A DNA stretch of 64,000 bases from Herbaspirillum sp. ST 5-3 (GCF_004804275.1 NZ_STGI01000015.1:79903-143902); one strand, 5' to 3'. Shown: positions 38,217 to 47,198, counted from the first letter of the stretch. Notes: generated by a model not told the origin, from the sequence alone. A program made the numbers and translations.

Positions 38217-38690
38217 ATGAACGCCAAATTATCCAGCATCGCCATTGCTCTTATTGCAACATCCACCACCGCCTTCGCTGCCGATCTCGCCGAACCGTCC
38301 CGGACCCGCGCCGAGGTGCGCGCCGAACTGGAACAGGCTTATGCCCAAGGGCAAGTCGGTCAGACCCGCGAATACGTTGAATTCAACCAGGCCGCCGTCG
38401 GCAAGTCGCGCGAGCAAGTCCGCGCCGAGCTCGCCGAAGCCCAGGCGCAACCGAAGCCGGTGATCAACACCGGCGAATACGTGGAGCCGGCTTCCTTTGC
38501 CTCATCCAAAACGCGCGCCGAAGTCCGCGCGGAACTGGACCAGGCCTATGCTCAAGGTGAAGTCGGACGCAATACGGAATTCGTGGAATTCACCAATGTT
38601 GCTTCCACGCGCAGCCGCGATGCCGTCCGCGAGGAAGCGATCCGGGCCGCGCGCGCCGCGCGTACGCAAGGAAATCAGTCCGGCAGCTAA
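38217..38690 (+). CDS. DUF4148-domain exported protein
   Basis: 157 residues. A signal peptide (MNAKLSSIAIALIATSTTAFA) is followed by four repeats of about 30 residues built on SR(T/E)xVRxEL and YAQGxVG, the DUF4148 pattern common in Burkholderiales. Such proteins are periplasmic, small and often stress-induced, with unknown function. GGAGAAATAAC precedes the ATG. It is followed by a strong terminator and preceded by HxlR-type operators, so it may be the HxlR target. Confidence 0.88.
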   Translation: MNAKLSSIAIALIATSTTAFAADLAEPSRTRAEVRAELEQAYAQGQVGQTREYVEFNQAAVGKSREQVRAELAEAQAQPKPVINTGEYVEPASFASSKTRAEVRAELDQAYAQGEVGRNTEFVEFTNVASTRSRDAVREEAIRAARAARTQGNQSGS

Positions 38691-38757
38691 GGCGCACCGC
38701 ACCAGGACTTGCCACGAATACAGCTTGTCTCCCTCTCCACGTCTCTGATGTGGCCTC

Positions 38758-38785
38758 GCCCGCACTCTGTTGCGGGCGTTTTTTC
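38758..38785 (+). terminator. Rho-independent terminator after the DUF4148 gene
   Basis: GCCCGCA and TGCGGGC form a 7-bp stem with a 6-nt loop, followed by GTTTTTTC. It lies 68 bp beyond the stop codon. Confidence 0.92.
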
Positions 38786-38922
38786 GTCCGGACGCGGCGT
38801 GCCGGCGCAATTCGCACCGGGAAAGATGCGCTTTATCCCGTGTTTCCGCATTTGATCGCAAGGTGGTGGCGGCGGCTCATGCGGGTCCCTTATCCTGTTC
38901 TCACTTCACAAGGAGAACCCGC

Positions 38923-39108
38923 ATGGAAATTCAACACACCAGCCGCCGTAAAGGCTTGTTCTTCCCGACCATGCTGATCCTGGTCGGCACCCTGCTTCTG
39001 CTGGAACGAAGCGGACTGATCGACCGCCATCTGCTGTGGCAATGGCTGCCGCTGCTGCCGGTCAGCATCGGTGCCATGATGCTGTATCGCAGGACCAGAA
39101 CAGACTGA
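38923..39108 (+). CDS. Small two-helix membrane protein (LiaF/DUF5668-like)
   Basis: 61 residues, MEIQHTSRRKGLFFPTMLIL onward. Two TM helices (about 11-30 and 38-55) are joined by the short turn ERSGLIDRHLLWQW, the pattern of the LiaI/LiaF-like DUF5668 helix pair. AAGGAG lies 9 nt before the ATG, which fixes this start and rejects the longer upstream frame. The 3' end is one base from the convergent HEAT gene. Function unknown. Confidence 0.8.
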   Translation: MEIQHTSRRKGLFFPTMLILVGTLLLLERSGLIDRHLLWQWLPLLPVSIGAMMLYRRTRTD

Positions 39109-39109
39109 A

Positions 39110-39607
39110 TCAGCGTTTCCCGTCCGTGGAAAGCACGCTCTCCACGACCTTGCTTGCGCGATGCGGCAGGTCCGCCGGATTGGCCGACTTGTACGCCGCC
39201 ACGCTCGCGAGCGCCTTGTCCGAACCGATCGCCAGCAAGGCGCTGACCGCCTCGGCGGCAAGCAGCGGCGGCGCATCCCTTCGTCGCAGCAACTGGCCGA
39301 GCTTGTCGACACCGGCGTCGTTCTTCTGCCGGCCCGCGGCGCGCATGGCGCGAATCGAGACGTCCGTGTTGGCGTCGTTGAGGAGCAGCGGCACCGTCTC
39401 CAGCGCCTGCTGGTGATCCATCCATCCGAGCAACGCGACTGCGTTGTTGCGGACCTTGGGGCGCAGGCCGGGATAGGTGCCGAGCGCGGCCTCGCACACG
39501 ACGGTGACGGCTTCGTTGCCCCATGACTGGATGGTCTGTCCTGCATTGGGAGGGATCTCGATGGCGCTCAGGATTTTCAGCACGCGGATTTCGTTTTCGG
39601 TGGGCAT
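39110..39607 (-). CDS. HEAT-repeat protein
   Basis: 165 residues of alpha-helical repeats about 30 long: NEIRVLKILSAIEIP, GLRPKVRNNAVALLGWMDHQQA, TDVSIRAMRAAGRQKNDAG and LLAAEAVSALLAIGSDKAL. HEAT repeats are protein-binding scaffolds. Its SD (AGGAGG) overlaps the TAG stop of the 1265-residue gene upstream, so the two are translationally coupled, suggesting it binds or helps that protein. No signal peptide, so it is cytoplasmic by default. Confidence 0.82.
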   Translation of the reverse strand: MPTENEIRVLKILSAIEIPPNAGQTIQSWGNEAVTVVCEAALGTYPGLRPKVRNNAVALLGWMDHQQALETVPLLLNDANTDVSIRAMRAAGRQKNDAGVDKLGQLLRRRDAPPLLAAEAVSALLAIGSDKALASVAAYKSANPADLPHRASKVVESVLSTDGKR

Positions 39608-39619
39608 CGCGGTTTCCTC

Positions 39620-42600
39620 CTAGTTTTGCGTATCTGCGGCCAGGCACTGGGCCACAGCGGTCGGGACATTGAGCTGGAACAGCGAGCCAACGGGAAGCGT
39701 GGTGGTCTTGCCATCCTCGAAGTTGGTGGCGCCGATGCGCGCCGGATCGACTTGGCCGGGGTCGATTGCCATGCCGTCCGACGTATCCCAGAAAGGATAC
39801 ATGAGGAAGGCTTCGTCGCCGTCCTCGCATGCACGATTGAAGAATGTCCCCGGCCCTTCGCCGGAACCGTCGCACTGATGGCGCAGGCACAAGGCGTGAC
39901 CGACCTCGTGCGCCACCACCTGCTGCCAGTCCACCGGGCCGAGCGGGCCGCCTTCGTCGCCGATGAACAGCGGACCGCCGCCGAAGTAGGAATAGGCGGT
40001 GGACACGTCGACGTCGCGCACGAAGAAAAAGTTGAGCGCTCCCGCCACGCCCGGCGCGGCATTGAAGAGGTTGGTGTCGGTGGTGGTATTGAGGCCGGGC
40101 CAGATGTTGGCGTTGTTGTCCGCGACGGTGACCGTGCCGACCGGCTGCACGAGACGGAAAGCAATGCGTGCCTGCAACCACGGGATGCTGATCGAATTCA
40201 CCGCGCCTTCCAGGAACAGGTTGGCGATGTCCGCGGCGCTGCGCGTGGTGCCGACGCCGGCCGTGGTGCCGACCACGCGGAAGGCAGCGCAGCGCACGAC
40301 GATGGTATCGCTGATGCGTGCCACACGTTCGCCGCGACTCCTGCCGCCGTCCGGATTCTGCACCACGATCCTGCGCACGCCGCGCAGTCCCCCGAGGAAG
40401 CCGCCCGGCACCTGGATGTTGATGGCGGTGCGCGTGACGCCGACCACCGGCAGGTTGAAGGCGCTGGCAGGCGACACGGAACGGTCTTCGGCCAGCACCT
40501 GCAATCCGGGACGGAACGCAAGACCAGTCAGCGTCACGCTCTGGTTCTCCACCCAGCGCGTGCCGGGTGCGATGTCATCGAGTTTCGGCAACACGCGCAG
40601 CATCGCGCGGTTGCTGCGCCGTTCCGTCACGCCGGCGGGCCGGATCACGACCGGATGAAAGCCGCCCTCGGAGTCGGTCGGCACCGTGAAGGAGGCCTGC
40701 GTGCCGCTCGTTACCGGCCCGATGTTGACGCCGTCGAAGTAGACGCGGTCGATGGATGGATCGAAATTCTGGCCGGTGATCTGGACCTGTTCTCCCGGCT
40801 CCGCCTCATAGACGTTCAGTGTCAGGATGTGCGGATTATTGAACTCCTGCTGCCATTGCTCCGCAGTGATGGGCAGGATCTGGATCGCATCATCCGGCGT
40901 CGGCGAACCGGGATCGCCTGCGAATCCTTGGGAGCCGGGCGCGCCTCCACCACCGTCGCTGCCGCGTCGTTCGGGATGCTCGTCGCACCAGGTCTCGCAG
41001 TCGGCGGTGCCGGCCGGGCCGCCGAATCCGCCAGTGCCGGGATTGCCGGCCGGACCTCCGGCCCCGCCCTGGCCGGGATTGATATCGATGACCGGCGGCG
41101 CCGAAGCCATCACCGCGATGCCGGGCGGCGTGGTGAGGATCGTCACCCGTCCGCCCTCGCCGCCACGCCCGCCCTTGCCGCCGCGTCCGCCGTCTCCACC
41201 CTGGCCGCCGTTGCCGCCGAAGCCGACGCCGCGGCAGCAACCGCCGAAGAAGGTGCCGTCCGCCCTCAGTCCCACTGCGCCGTCGCCGCCGCGACCGCCA
41301 TCCTGACCGCGTCCGCCGTCGCCGCCGTTCTGTCCGCGCAGATCGATGGGCGGAATATTGCCGGTGGCGTCGAGCAGGTACATGGTCACGATGGGCGCGG
41401 GCGTGGGCGCATCCGCACCGCCGTTTTTCGAGGGATGCGGGAAGGCATCGCCGTCTCCGCCATCCTGCCCGTTCGCGCCGGGCGACGTGCCGTTGGCGCC
41501 GCTCGGCGCCGGGTTGGGCCAGTAGGCATGGGCGGCATCCAGCGCAGGCAGTTCCCAGGAAATGCGGCTGGCGCCGTCGTGCCGGATCGAGGCGGCGATC
41601 ACGACCAGCTCGCGTACTTCCTTGCCGATGATGATCTGCTGGCCGCGGATGTCCCATTCGTTCGCCAGCACGACCGCGGTGTCGTGCAGCACGTCATTGG
41701 GGCGGTAGTACAGGATCGCATTGCCCAACAGCTCGGAGAACGCGTAATGCTGCAGCACGGGGAATGTCGTCGGCGGCTGCACCACCGGCGCGAGATAGGC
41801 GCCGGTGCGCAGCATGCGCATCGGATCGAGGCGGAACCGTCCCAGATCATTGATGCTGCAAACGCCGGCGGCGGACATGAAGGTACGCGCGCGGTCGATC
41901 CACATGCGGATGTTTTCCGGCGCCATGATCGCTTGCGGCACCGCGGTGCCCAGTCCAGGATTGCGCACCGCCAGCGATTGCAGGATGCTTTCGATCTGCT
42001 GGGTGACGCTGGGGAAGAGGAAGCTGAAGCCCGGCACCAGACGATCGACGGGAAGCTGCGTGTGCACGATGCCGGTCACCATGCCGCCGGAGCTGTTGGT
42101 CAAGGTGAGATGGAACTGGCCGCCGGCCGCGATGTCTTCCGGCGTGATGGCGAGCTTGACGCGCTCCGCGCCTGTCAGCTTGCGCTTCTCGGTGCCGCGC
42201 GGCCCCTGCAGCATCAGTTCGCCCTGCTTGCCCGGCCCGAGATCCACCAGGAATTCTGCCTCGCCGGGATTGCTCGCCGCGAAGCTGCGCGAATAGGTCG
42301 CGTCCGCCGCAAGGCGGATCTGCGCGCGATCCTCGCCGCCGGCGCGCTTTGCGCCCAGCATGCTGCGCGCGGCATTGACCGCTTCGCCGAACAGTCGGCT
42401 GTGAACCGGCACGGCGCGCTTTTCCTTCTGCTGGAGCGCACGATGAAACAGGTCTTCGGGCTCGGCCGCCGCCAGTTCTTCCAGCGTGCGGATACCCAAT
42501 GCGGGAAGCACGCGCGCAACGCCCGCATAGTCGATCGGCAAGCCGTCGAAGTGCCAATCCGGCGGATCGGGATCGATGATGTGCGCCGGCTTCATCACGA

Positions 42601-43417
42601 CCACCGGCAAGTCGATCAGGTCAAGCAGATCGACGACGTCGTTGACATCGCTGTCGTAACAACTGGTGGCAATGCCGTCGTCCACGTCCCAATGGATGAC
42701 GCCGTAGGGGAATTGATCGATCTCGGCAACGCCTTTGACGAGCTTCACTTTTTCGTTGAACACGACGCGCCCGCTGCGCGTGTCGGTGGCGCGTATCCGG
42801 ACTTCGGATGCCTGCGTTCCCTTCACTGCCAGGCGCACCTTCGCCGTTCCCCGCGATGGTGAACCGTCGAGCCGCACTGCCGCGCGCGTGACATCACCCT
42901 CGCGAACGACGAGCCGCATCGCGCCCCGCCCTGATGCGGACGATGCCGCCTTCAACTGATATTCACCCGGTGGCAGTCCGCCGGCACGAAAACGCCGCGT
43001 GTTTGCGTCGATGGGAACCGTTTTGTTTCCGGATGGCCCGGTCAGGACAACGGTGCCGGTTTTCACTTGCGCGCCATACGGGTCCTCGAGCCGGATATCA
43101 ATGGCGCCCTGGCCGGATGCGATGGGCAGCTTCGGCAAATCCTTCAGTTCCGCCTGCAGCTTGCCGATCAGGTCGGGCGTCACATCGCGCGTCGGCACGA
43201 CGGCGCGAATCGGCACCTGGCCGGGTCGCTCGACGGTGAGTTCGCTCAAGGGTTCCACTGCTTCGTAGATCTGGGTTCGCGGCGCCGCCGGCGGTGTAGG
43301 AAGAGCACGCATGAAGCGCTTTCCCGTCCCTCGCGGCTGTCGCTCCCTGCCGCCACCCTCGCCCTTGCCGCCCTTGTCGTGACACTCGCAATCTCGCTTG
43401 CCCGGATCATCACTCAT
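39620..43417 (-). CDS. Giant multi-domain protein: beta domains, HhH-like region, Gly-rich (collagen-like) stretch, IPT/TIG domains, metzincin-like C-terminus
   Basis: 1265 residues from an ATG with SD GGAGGAAG. The N-terminus is charged and Gly/Cys-rich (CECHDKGGKGEGGG) with no Sec signal. A beta-sandwich like carboxypeptidase-regulatory domains (about 100-175: GNKTVPIDANTRRFRAGGLP) follows. Then come a helical segment resembling DUF4332/HhH (about 295-355), a long Gly/Asp-rich region (about 645-850) and two IPT/TIG-like beta domains (about 870-1030). Last is a zincin motif HEVGHALCLRH (His1170, Glu1171, His1174, His1180) with a Met-turn candidate in FLMYPFWD. I know no named family with this order. 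Probably secreted by a non-Sec route; protease activity is inferred. Confidence 0.85.
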   Translation of the reverse strand: MSDDPGKRDCECHDKGGKGEGGGRERQPRGTGKRFMRALPTPPAAPRTQIYEAVEPLSELTVERPGQVPIRAVVPTRDVTPDLIGKLQAELKDLPKLPIASGQGAIDIRLEDPYGAQVKTGTVVLTGPSGNKTVPIDANTRRFRAGGLPPGEYQLKAASSASGRGAMRLVVREGDVTRAAVRLDGSPSRGTAKVRLAVKGTQASEVRIRATDTRSGRVVFNEKVKLVKGVAEIDQFPYGVIHWDVDDGIATSCYDSDVNDVVDLLDLIDLPVVVMKPAHIIDPDPPDWHFDGLPIDYAGVARVLPALGIRTLEELAAAEPEDLFHRALQQKEKRAVPVHSRLFGEAVNAARSMLGAKRAGGEDRAQIRLAADATYSRSFAASNPGEAEFLVDLGPGKQGELMLQGPRGTEKRKLTGAERVKLAITPEDIAAGGQFHLTLTNSSGGMVTGIVHTQLPVDRLVPGFSFLFPSVTQQIESILQSLAVRNPGLGTAVPQAIMAPENIRMWIDRARTFMSAAGVCSINDLGRFRLDPMRMLRTGAYLAPVVQPPTTFPVLQHYAFSELLGNAILYYRPNDVLHDTAVVLANEWDIRGQQIIIGKEVRELVVIAASIRHDGASRISWELPALDAAHAYWPNPAPSGANGTSPGANGQDGGDGDAFPHPSKNGGADAPTPAPIVTMYLLDATGNIPPIDLRGQNGGDGGRGQDGGRGGDGAVGLRADGTFFGGCCRGVGFGGNGGQGGDGGRGGKGGRGGEGGRVTILTTPPGIAVMASAPPVIDINPGQGGAGGPAGNPGTGGFGGPAGTADCETWCDEHPERRGSDGGGGAPGSQGFAGDPGSPTPDDAIQILPITAEQWQQEFNNPHILTLNVYEAEPGEQVQITGQNFDPSIDRVYFDGVNIGPVTSGTQASFTVPTDSEGGFHPVVIRPAGVTERRSNRAMLRVLPKLDDIAPGTRWVENQSVTLTGLAFRPGLQVLAEDRSVSPASAFNLPVVGVTRTAINIQVPGGFLGGLRGVRRIVVQNPDGGRSRGERVARISDTIVVRCAAFRVVGTTAGVGTTRSAADIANLFLEGAVNSISIPWLQARIAFRLVQPVGTVTVADNNANIWPGLNTTTDTNLFNAAPGVAGALNFFFVRDVDVSTAYSYFGGGPLFIGDEGGPLGPVDWQQVVAHEVGHALCLRHQCDGSGEGPGTFFNRACEDGDEAFLMYPFWDTSDGMAIDPGQVDPARIGATNFEDGKTTTLPVGSLFQLNVPTAVAQCLAADTQN

Positions 43418-43779
43418 CGCTTCCTCCTCTGTCAAAGAGACATACCGACGCTCGCGGATGCGAACGTCCTGCGGAAATGTCCGGCACTGACAGATCGGAA
43501 AACCGACAGTGGCAATGATTGTTTTGGCTGCGGGCCAAGCCGGCGCGGCCGTTTTTATTGCCAATTGAGTGGGATTCGAACGGGAAAGTTGCGCGCCGCT
43601 ACCTCTTCTTCATGAGATAACGCAAGGAGACGCACGGTCCGCACCGAGCGTGCGGAAAGGCGGCGGAAATCGGAAAAAAGCCGGACGCCGCGTGCGATCA
43701 AGACAGCGACCGGGCAAGGGTGATCGGAGGGAGTAGCGCCTTGCGAACGCAGGCGCAGCTTCTAAAAGAATTCTGAAGG
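43418..43779. other. Intergenic region
   Basis: 362 bp between the giant gene start and the small exported protein stop, both on the minus strand. It should hold the giant-gene promoter. CGCACG and CGTGCG (near 43630-43655) form a 6-bp stem with a 12-nt loop. No further gene is convincing. Confidence 0.5.
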
Positions 43780-44094
43780 CTAGCGCGCCATGCCGTAATA
43801 GCGTCCGCTCGGTGCGGTGGATTGATAACGTCTTTCCGCAATGGTCCACAGCTTGGCGGCATGGGCATTGCGGTCGTCGATCGCCTTCTTTTCGCTACCG
43901 CCGGCGACCGCGTCGCCCTGCAATGCGTCCGCCACGCCTTCCTTGAAAGCCGTGCGGAAACGCTCGGAGTCAAAGCACTTGTTCGAGCCCTTGCCGACCA
44001 CGATGGTCATGGTCGAGCCGTCATTAGCAAAGCCGCATTCGGCCGAGGCGGCCAAAGGCAGCAGTAACAGGAGGGCGATCATGAGCTTTGGCAT
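43780..44094 (-). CDS. Small exported protein under riboswitch control
   Basis: 104 residues. The signal peptide MPKLMIALLLLLPLAASA is cut before ECGF. The mature part has two Cys (CGFAN and NKCFDSERF), likely one disulfide, then a helical C-terminus ending SGRYYGMAR. No known family recognised. The start at 44094 is chosen because the signal peptide begins there; GGGGA precedes it. A canonical promoter and a c-di-GMP-I aptamer lie upstream, so it is a direct c-di-GMP target. Confidence 0.82.
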   Translation of the reverse strand: MPKLMIALLLLLPLAASAECGFANDGSTMTIVVGKGSNKCFDSERFRTAFKEGVADALQGDAVAGGSEKKAIDDRNAHAAKLWTIAERRYQSTAPSGRYYGMAR

Positions 44095-44147
44095 GGAATC
44101 CCCATGGAAATGCAAGGCATGCCAATGCCAGAAGCTTGACTTCGCTT

Positions 44148-44236
44148 CAGAAGGCGGCCCCGCTGCCGTGAGAGATGACTCTTTTAGGCCGGAAGCTTTG
44201 CGTCCCGGTCTTTCGACCGGTTTGCCCTGCGGTTAG
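44148..44236 (-). ncRNA. Cyclic di-GMP-I (GEMM-I) riboswitch, small exported protein leader
   Basis: On the minus strand: GCAGGGCAAACC, stem CCGGTC-GAAA-GACCGG with a GAAA tetraloop, GGACGCAAAGC, TTCCGGCCTAAA, a variable arm, then GGCAGCGGGGCCGCC. Every conserved GEMM-I block is present, even more canonically than in the copy near 19.7 kb. The ATG is about 53 nt downstream. GAAGC/GCTTC arms occur in between (expression platform), without a poly-T. Confidence 0.93.
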
Positions 44237-44246
44237 ATGTGGATTG

Positions 44247-44274
44247 AGTATAGCAGCTTGTTGCCGTATGTAAA
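44247..44274 (-). promoter_or_regulatory. Sigma-70-type promoter of the riboswitch transcript
   Basis: On the minus strand, TTTACA (44274-44269) and TATACT (44252-44247) are separated by 16 bp. The predicted start is about 44240, just before the aptamer, which is exactly where a riboswitch leader should begin. Confidence 0.75.
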
Positions 44275-44606
44275 CTTTATTGCATTGTCATTACTTTTTG
44301 GCAATCTTCTCCCATCCGGCGCCCTCGCAGTTGGATCCCACTTCAGGCGAATCCGGCGCGACACTGCCGCGCGACAAACGTATCGGCGCAATCGGTGATT
44401 GCCCCACAATGCCGCAATATTTTCGATGACGGGATTTCTCGCCGCAGCAATCATGTCCAAAAGGCGGGCACGCGTTGCGCGCCTTATCTCAGCATTAACT
44501 CAGCTTTGATGCAGCGTTGACACAGCAGCAAGCAGTTCCCGCAACGTTCCAGTCAGGGAGCCGATAGCGACGCCAGATCGCATGATTCTTCATTGATGGA
44601 GACATT
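44275..44606. other. Intergenic region
   Basis: 332 bp between the divergent riboswitch promoter and the exported protein at 44607. The first third is AT-rich; GTTGACACAGCAG near 44517 could be a -35 box for the plus-strand gene. No gene or clear repeat seen. Confidence 0.4.
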
Positions 44607-45074
44607 ATGGGGCGGCAAAAACAAGGTCTTGCGCAGTCTTTTACCCCTGGCATCTTTCTCGTCGCGGCAGCCCTGCTCGCGGTCGCCGATTGCCGCGCGG
44701 CCTCGCAAGGCATGACCGAAGACGATCTGCGGCATGCGTCGGCGCGTGGCTGGCCGGACAACCTTTTCAATACTTCCCTCTACGCGGCCAACGGCAATGT
44801 GATCGAGATGTTCGGCGATGCCGGCAGATTCCTCAATCCGCTCGGGTCGCTGCTGGAGGCGGACACCGGCTTTCGGGACGTTGTCTACAATCCCGCCGAT
44901 CCGTCGATTGTGGCGGACCGCGACGGCAGCACGATGATCCGACTGCCGAGCACCATCGGCGAAATCAGCCTTCGCAACATCCGCGTGAAGGGTTCAAACG
45001 GCGCCAGCTTCGGCAGTGTGACTATTCGGGGAATCGATCTGCGCGGCACGGTCATCAAGATCAGCAAGCACTGA
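44607..45074 (+). CDS. Hypothetical exported protein
   Basis: 155 residues with a signal peptide-like N-terminus (GIFLVAAALLAVADCRAAS, cut near 33). The rest is predicted alpha then beta: DLRHASARGWPDNLF and repeated strands STIGEISLRNIRVKG and ASFGSVTIRGIDLRG. No family recognised. GGAG is 7 nt from the ATG. It ends 2 bp from the convergent metallo-hydrolase. The divergent neighbour is the riboswitch-controlled exported protein. Confidence 0.72.
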   Translation: MGRQKQGLAQSFTPGIFLVAAALLAVADCRAASQGMTEDDLRHASARGWPDNLFNTSLYAANGNVIEMFGDAGRFLNPLGSLLEADTGFRDVVYNPADPSIVADRDGSTMIRLPSTIGEISLRNIRVKGSNGASFGSVTIRGIDLRGTVIKISKH

Positions 45075-45076
45075 CC

Positions 45077-45721
45077 TTAGCCGAAGCGCATGTCGGCGAC
45101 GAAGGGATTGTTCTTGCGTTCGTCGCCGAAGGTGGATGCCGAGCCGTGCCCCGGCACGAAGGTGACGTCGTCGCCGAGCGGCCACAGCTTGTCGCGAATG
45201 GAATGGATCAGGGTGTCGTAATCGCCGCGCGGAAAATCGGTGCGGCCGATCGATCCCTGGAACAGTACGTCGCCGACCAGCGCCAGGCGTTCGCCGCGAT
45301 GGAAGAACACGACATGTCCCGGCGTGTGGCCGGGGCAATGGAGTACTTCCAGCGTCTGCGCGCCGAAGGACACGGTGTCGCCGTCCTTGAGCCAGCGATC
45401 CGGCTCGAAGGGATCGGCGGGCGGAAAGCCCATGCGCCGCGTCGCCTCGCCGAGCTGGTCGAGCCAGAACTTGTCCTCGATATGCGGGCCTTCGATCGGC
45501 ACGCCGAATTCCTTGCGCACCAGGTCGGCGGCGGCGCAATGGTCGAGATGGGCATGCGTCAGGAAGACTTTTTCCAGCGTCACGTCGAGTTGCTTCAGCG
45601 CGTCGCGCAGGCGCGGCACATCGCCGCCCGGATCGACCAGCGCAGCGCGCCGGGTCTCTTCACAAACCAGGATGCTGCAGTTCTGCTGATAGGGCGTAAC
45701 GGGGACGATGGCGCATTGCAT
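45077..45721 (-). CDS. MBL-fold hydrolase (YcbL/glyoxalase II-like)
   Basis: 214 residues from MQCAIVPVTPYQQNCS. The metal motif is THAHLDHCAAADL, with more ligands in HCPGHTPGHVVF and FVPGHGSASTFGDE. The VGDVLFQGSIGRTDFP segment is typical of the short glyoxalase II-like YcbL group. It probably hydrolyses S-lactoylglutathione or a similar thioester. An upstream frame to 45886 overlaps the next gene and is rejected. Confidence 0.9.
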   Translation of the reverse strand: MQCAIVPVTPYQQNCSILVCEETRRAALVDPGGDVPRLRDALKQLDVTLEKVFLTHAHLDHCAAADLVRKEFGVPIEGPHIEDKFWLDQLGEATRRMGFPPADPFEPDRWLKDGDTVSFGAQTLEVLHCPGHTPGHVVFFHRGERLALVGDVLFQGSIGRTDFPRGDYDTLIHSIRDKLWPLGDDVTFVPGHGSASTFGDERKNNPFVADMRFG

Positions 45722-45797
45722 GATGAGTCGGTCGGGAAAGAGGTTGCGGGCCGATGCTTTTCGGCCCGCTAGTATGCCACGACCGACCTTGCGGCAC

Positions 45798-46919
45798 TCA
45801 GTCCGCGTAGTTGTTTTCGGTATGGAAGCCGAATAGCATCTGCACCGGATTGTGTTCGTCATACGGCGAATTGGCGTCGCCTTCAATCTGGGTCAGCTGG
45901 TTGCAGAAGCGCGTGATGTGCTTCTTCGTGCCTTCGAAAATATCGTGGTACTCGGCCCAGCCCCAGATGTAGAAAAATTTCGTGCCTTTTTGCACCGCTT
46001 CCAGGTCTTCCTTGCTGAGTGTGCCGGGTACCGCTTCCACCATGCTCTTCGGTCCGGCGATGGTCGGAATCAGGTCTTCGCGCGCATGCGGGAAATCGAA
46101 ATCCTTGGGCAGCGGCTCGTCCAGCAGGCGATAGGTCGTGTTGATCGACAGGCCCTTGGTCGGCGTATTGCCGCTGTTGGCCCAGACCGGGTGAATGGTC
46201 CACTGGTAATGGTTGGTCTGCGGATCGTGATGCAGGTAGGTTTTGATCTCGCGGATGAACATGAATGCGCGTTGTCCGGAAATCAAGGCGTCTTCCGCCA
46301 CCCGCGCGCTCTTCTCGGCGACGCTTGCGCTGTCGCTTGCAACACGCACGGCATCGCGCATGCGGCGTGCCTGCTCCCAGCCGAGCAAGACCAGCAGGCC
46401 GGCAAACACGGCGATCAGCACGTCGGTGATCTTCACTTCAAAGAGGAAACTGTCGAGCCAGCCGGCTTCCTTCGCGGACGGGACCGACGCTGCGGTTTCC
46501 GCCTTGAGCGGTGTGCTGTCTTCCCTGACTGCCGGCACTTCTGTCTTGGGCGCTGCGGCTTCCGGCTTCGCCGGAGCACTCTCGGTCGCGGCCGGCGTGG
46601 CTTCCACCTTCGCCGGTGCCGCTGGCGGTGTCGCTGCCTGTGCCACTATTTGTGTCGCAGCTGGCGTCGCTTCTGCCGTGGCAGGTGTCGCGTCCGTTGC
46701 CGCCGCCGCGACGACCGTGTCAGCGGGCGCGGCCTCGGCGTGGCGACTGTGTTTCCTGGAGCGACGGGAGGATTTGTCCTTGCTGCTCGCGGCAGCCGCT
46801 TTCGAATCCTGTGCCGCCGCGGCTTGCGGCGCGTCCGATTGCTGCGGATCTTCCGCGTACGCTTGCTGGTCGAGGCCAACGGCGATCAACAACGCCGCAC
46901 ATAGATGTCTGACTTTCAT
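45798..46919 (-). CDS. Exported/membrane protein with long Ala/Pro/Thr linker
   Basis: 373 residues. A signal peptide (MKVRHLCAALLIAVGLDQQAYA) leads to about 125 residues of Ala/Pro/Glu/Thr/Lys low complexity with a basic cluster (SSRRSRKHSRH). Then comes a TM helix (about 165-185, ITDVLIAVFAGLLVLLGW), a short coiled coil (VASDSASVAEKSARVAED) and a soluble C-terminal domain (QRAFMFIREIKTYL...PVWANSGNTPTKGL). The C-terminal half alone looks like a stand-alone family of membrane proteins. Function unknown. Confidence 0.75.
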   Translation of the reverse strand: MKVRHLCAALLIAVGLDQQAYAEDPQQSDAPQAAAAQDSKAAAASSKDKSSRRSRKHSRHAEAAPADTVVAAAATDATPATAEATPAATQIVAQAATPPAAPAKVEATPAATESAPAKPEAAAPKTEVPAVREDSTPLKAETAASVPSAKEAGWLDSFLFEVKITDVLIAVFAGLLVLLGWEQARRMRDAVRVASDSASVAEKSARVAEDALISGQRAFMFIREIKTYLHHDPQTNHYQWTIHPVWANSGNTPTKGLSINTTYRLLDEPLPKDFDFPHAREDLIPTIAGPKSMVEAVPGTLSKEDLEAVQKGTKFFYIWGWAEYHDIFEGTKKHITRFCNQLTQIEGDANSPYDEHNPVQMLFGFHTENNYAD

Positions 46920-47198
46920 GGTTCGTCTCCCGGGGTGAGTAGCTGATTGGGCAATGCTGGCGAACATTGCCCAAAGTCTTGGAAAGCACATTAGTCAGGA
47001 AAAACTTGCCGGAGTTCAATATCGCTGCGCGAATGACGAGAGCATTTTCAAAGGGATTTCCGGCGGTGCCGAACTGCCGAGGGGCATCGTTGTCGCAGTG
47101 ATATTGGCCGGGAGCCTTGCGATGTTGTCGAGCAGGCTCGCCTTATTTTGTTTATCATTGAAATCGAACGAGTGTTCTATTTTTTGACAAAGCCATCC

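Noticed and set aside
40890..41500. Repeated GGCGG-type units resembling a repeat array or CRISPR
   Set aside because: They encode the in-frame Gly-rich region of the giant protein; units have variable length and no spacers.
39626..42862. 1078-codon open frame on the plus strand
   Set aside because: Antisense to the giant Gly-rich gene; it has no SD, no domain and its length follows from GC-rich codon bias.
43560..43600. GGGATTCGAAC-like string, as at a tRNA 3' end
   Set aside because: No acceptor stem, anticodon arm or CCA pairing can be built around it.
46954..47187. 77-codon plus-strand frame with a hydrophobic segment
   Set aside because: No SD; it overlaps the promoter region of two divergent genes and composition is not convincing.
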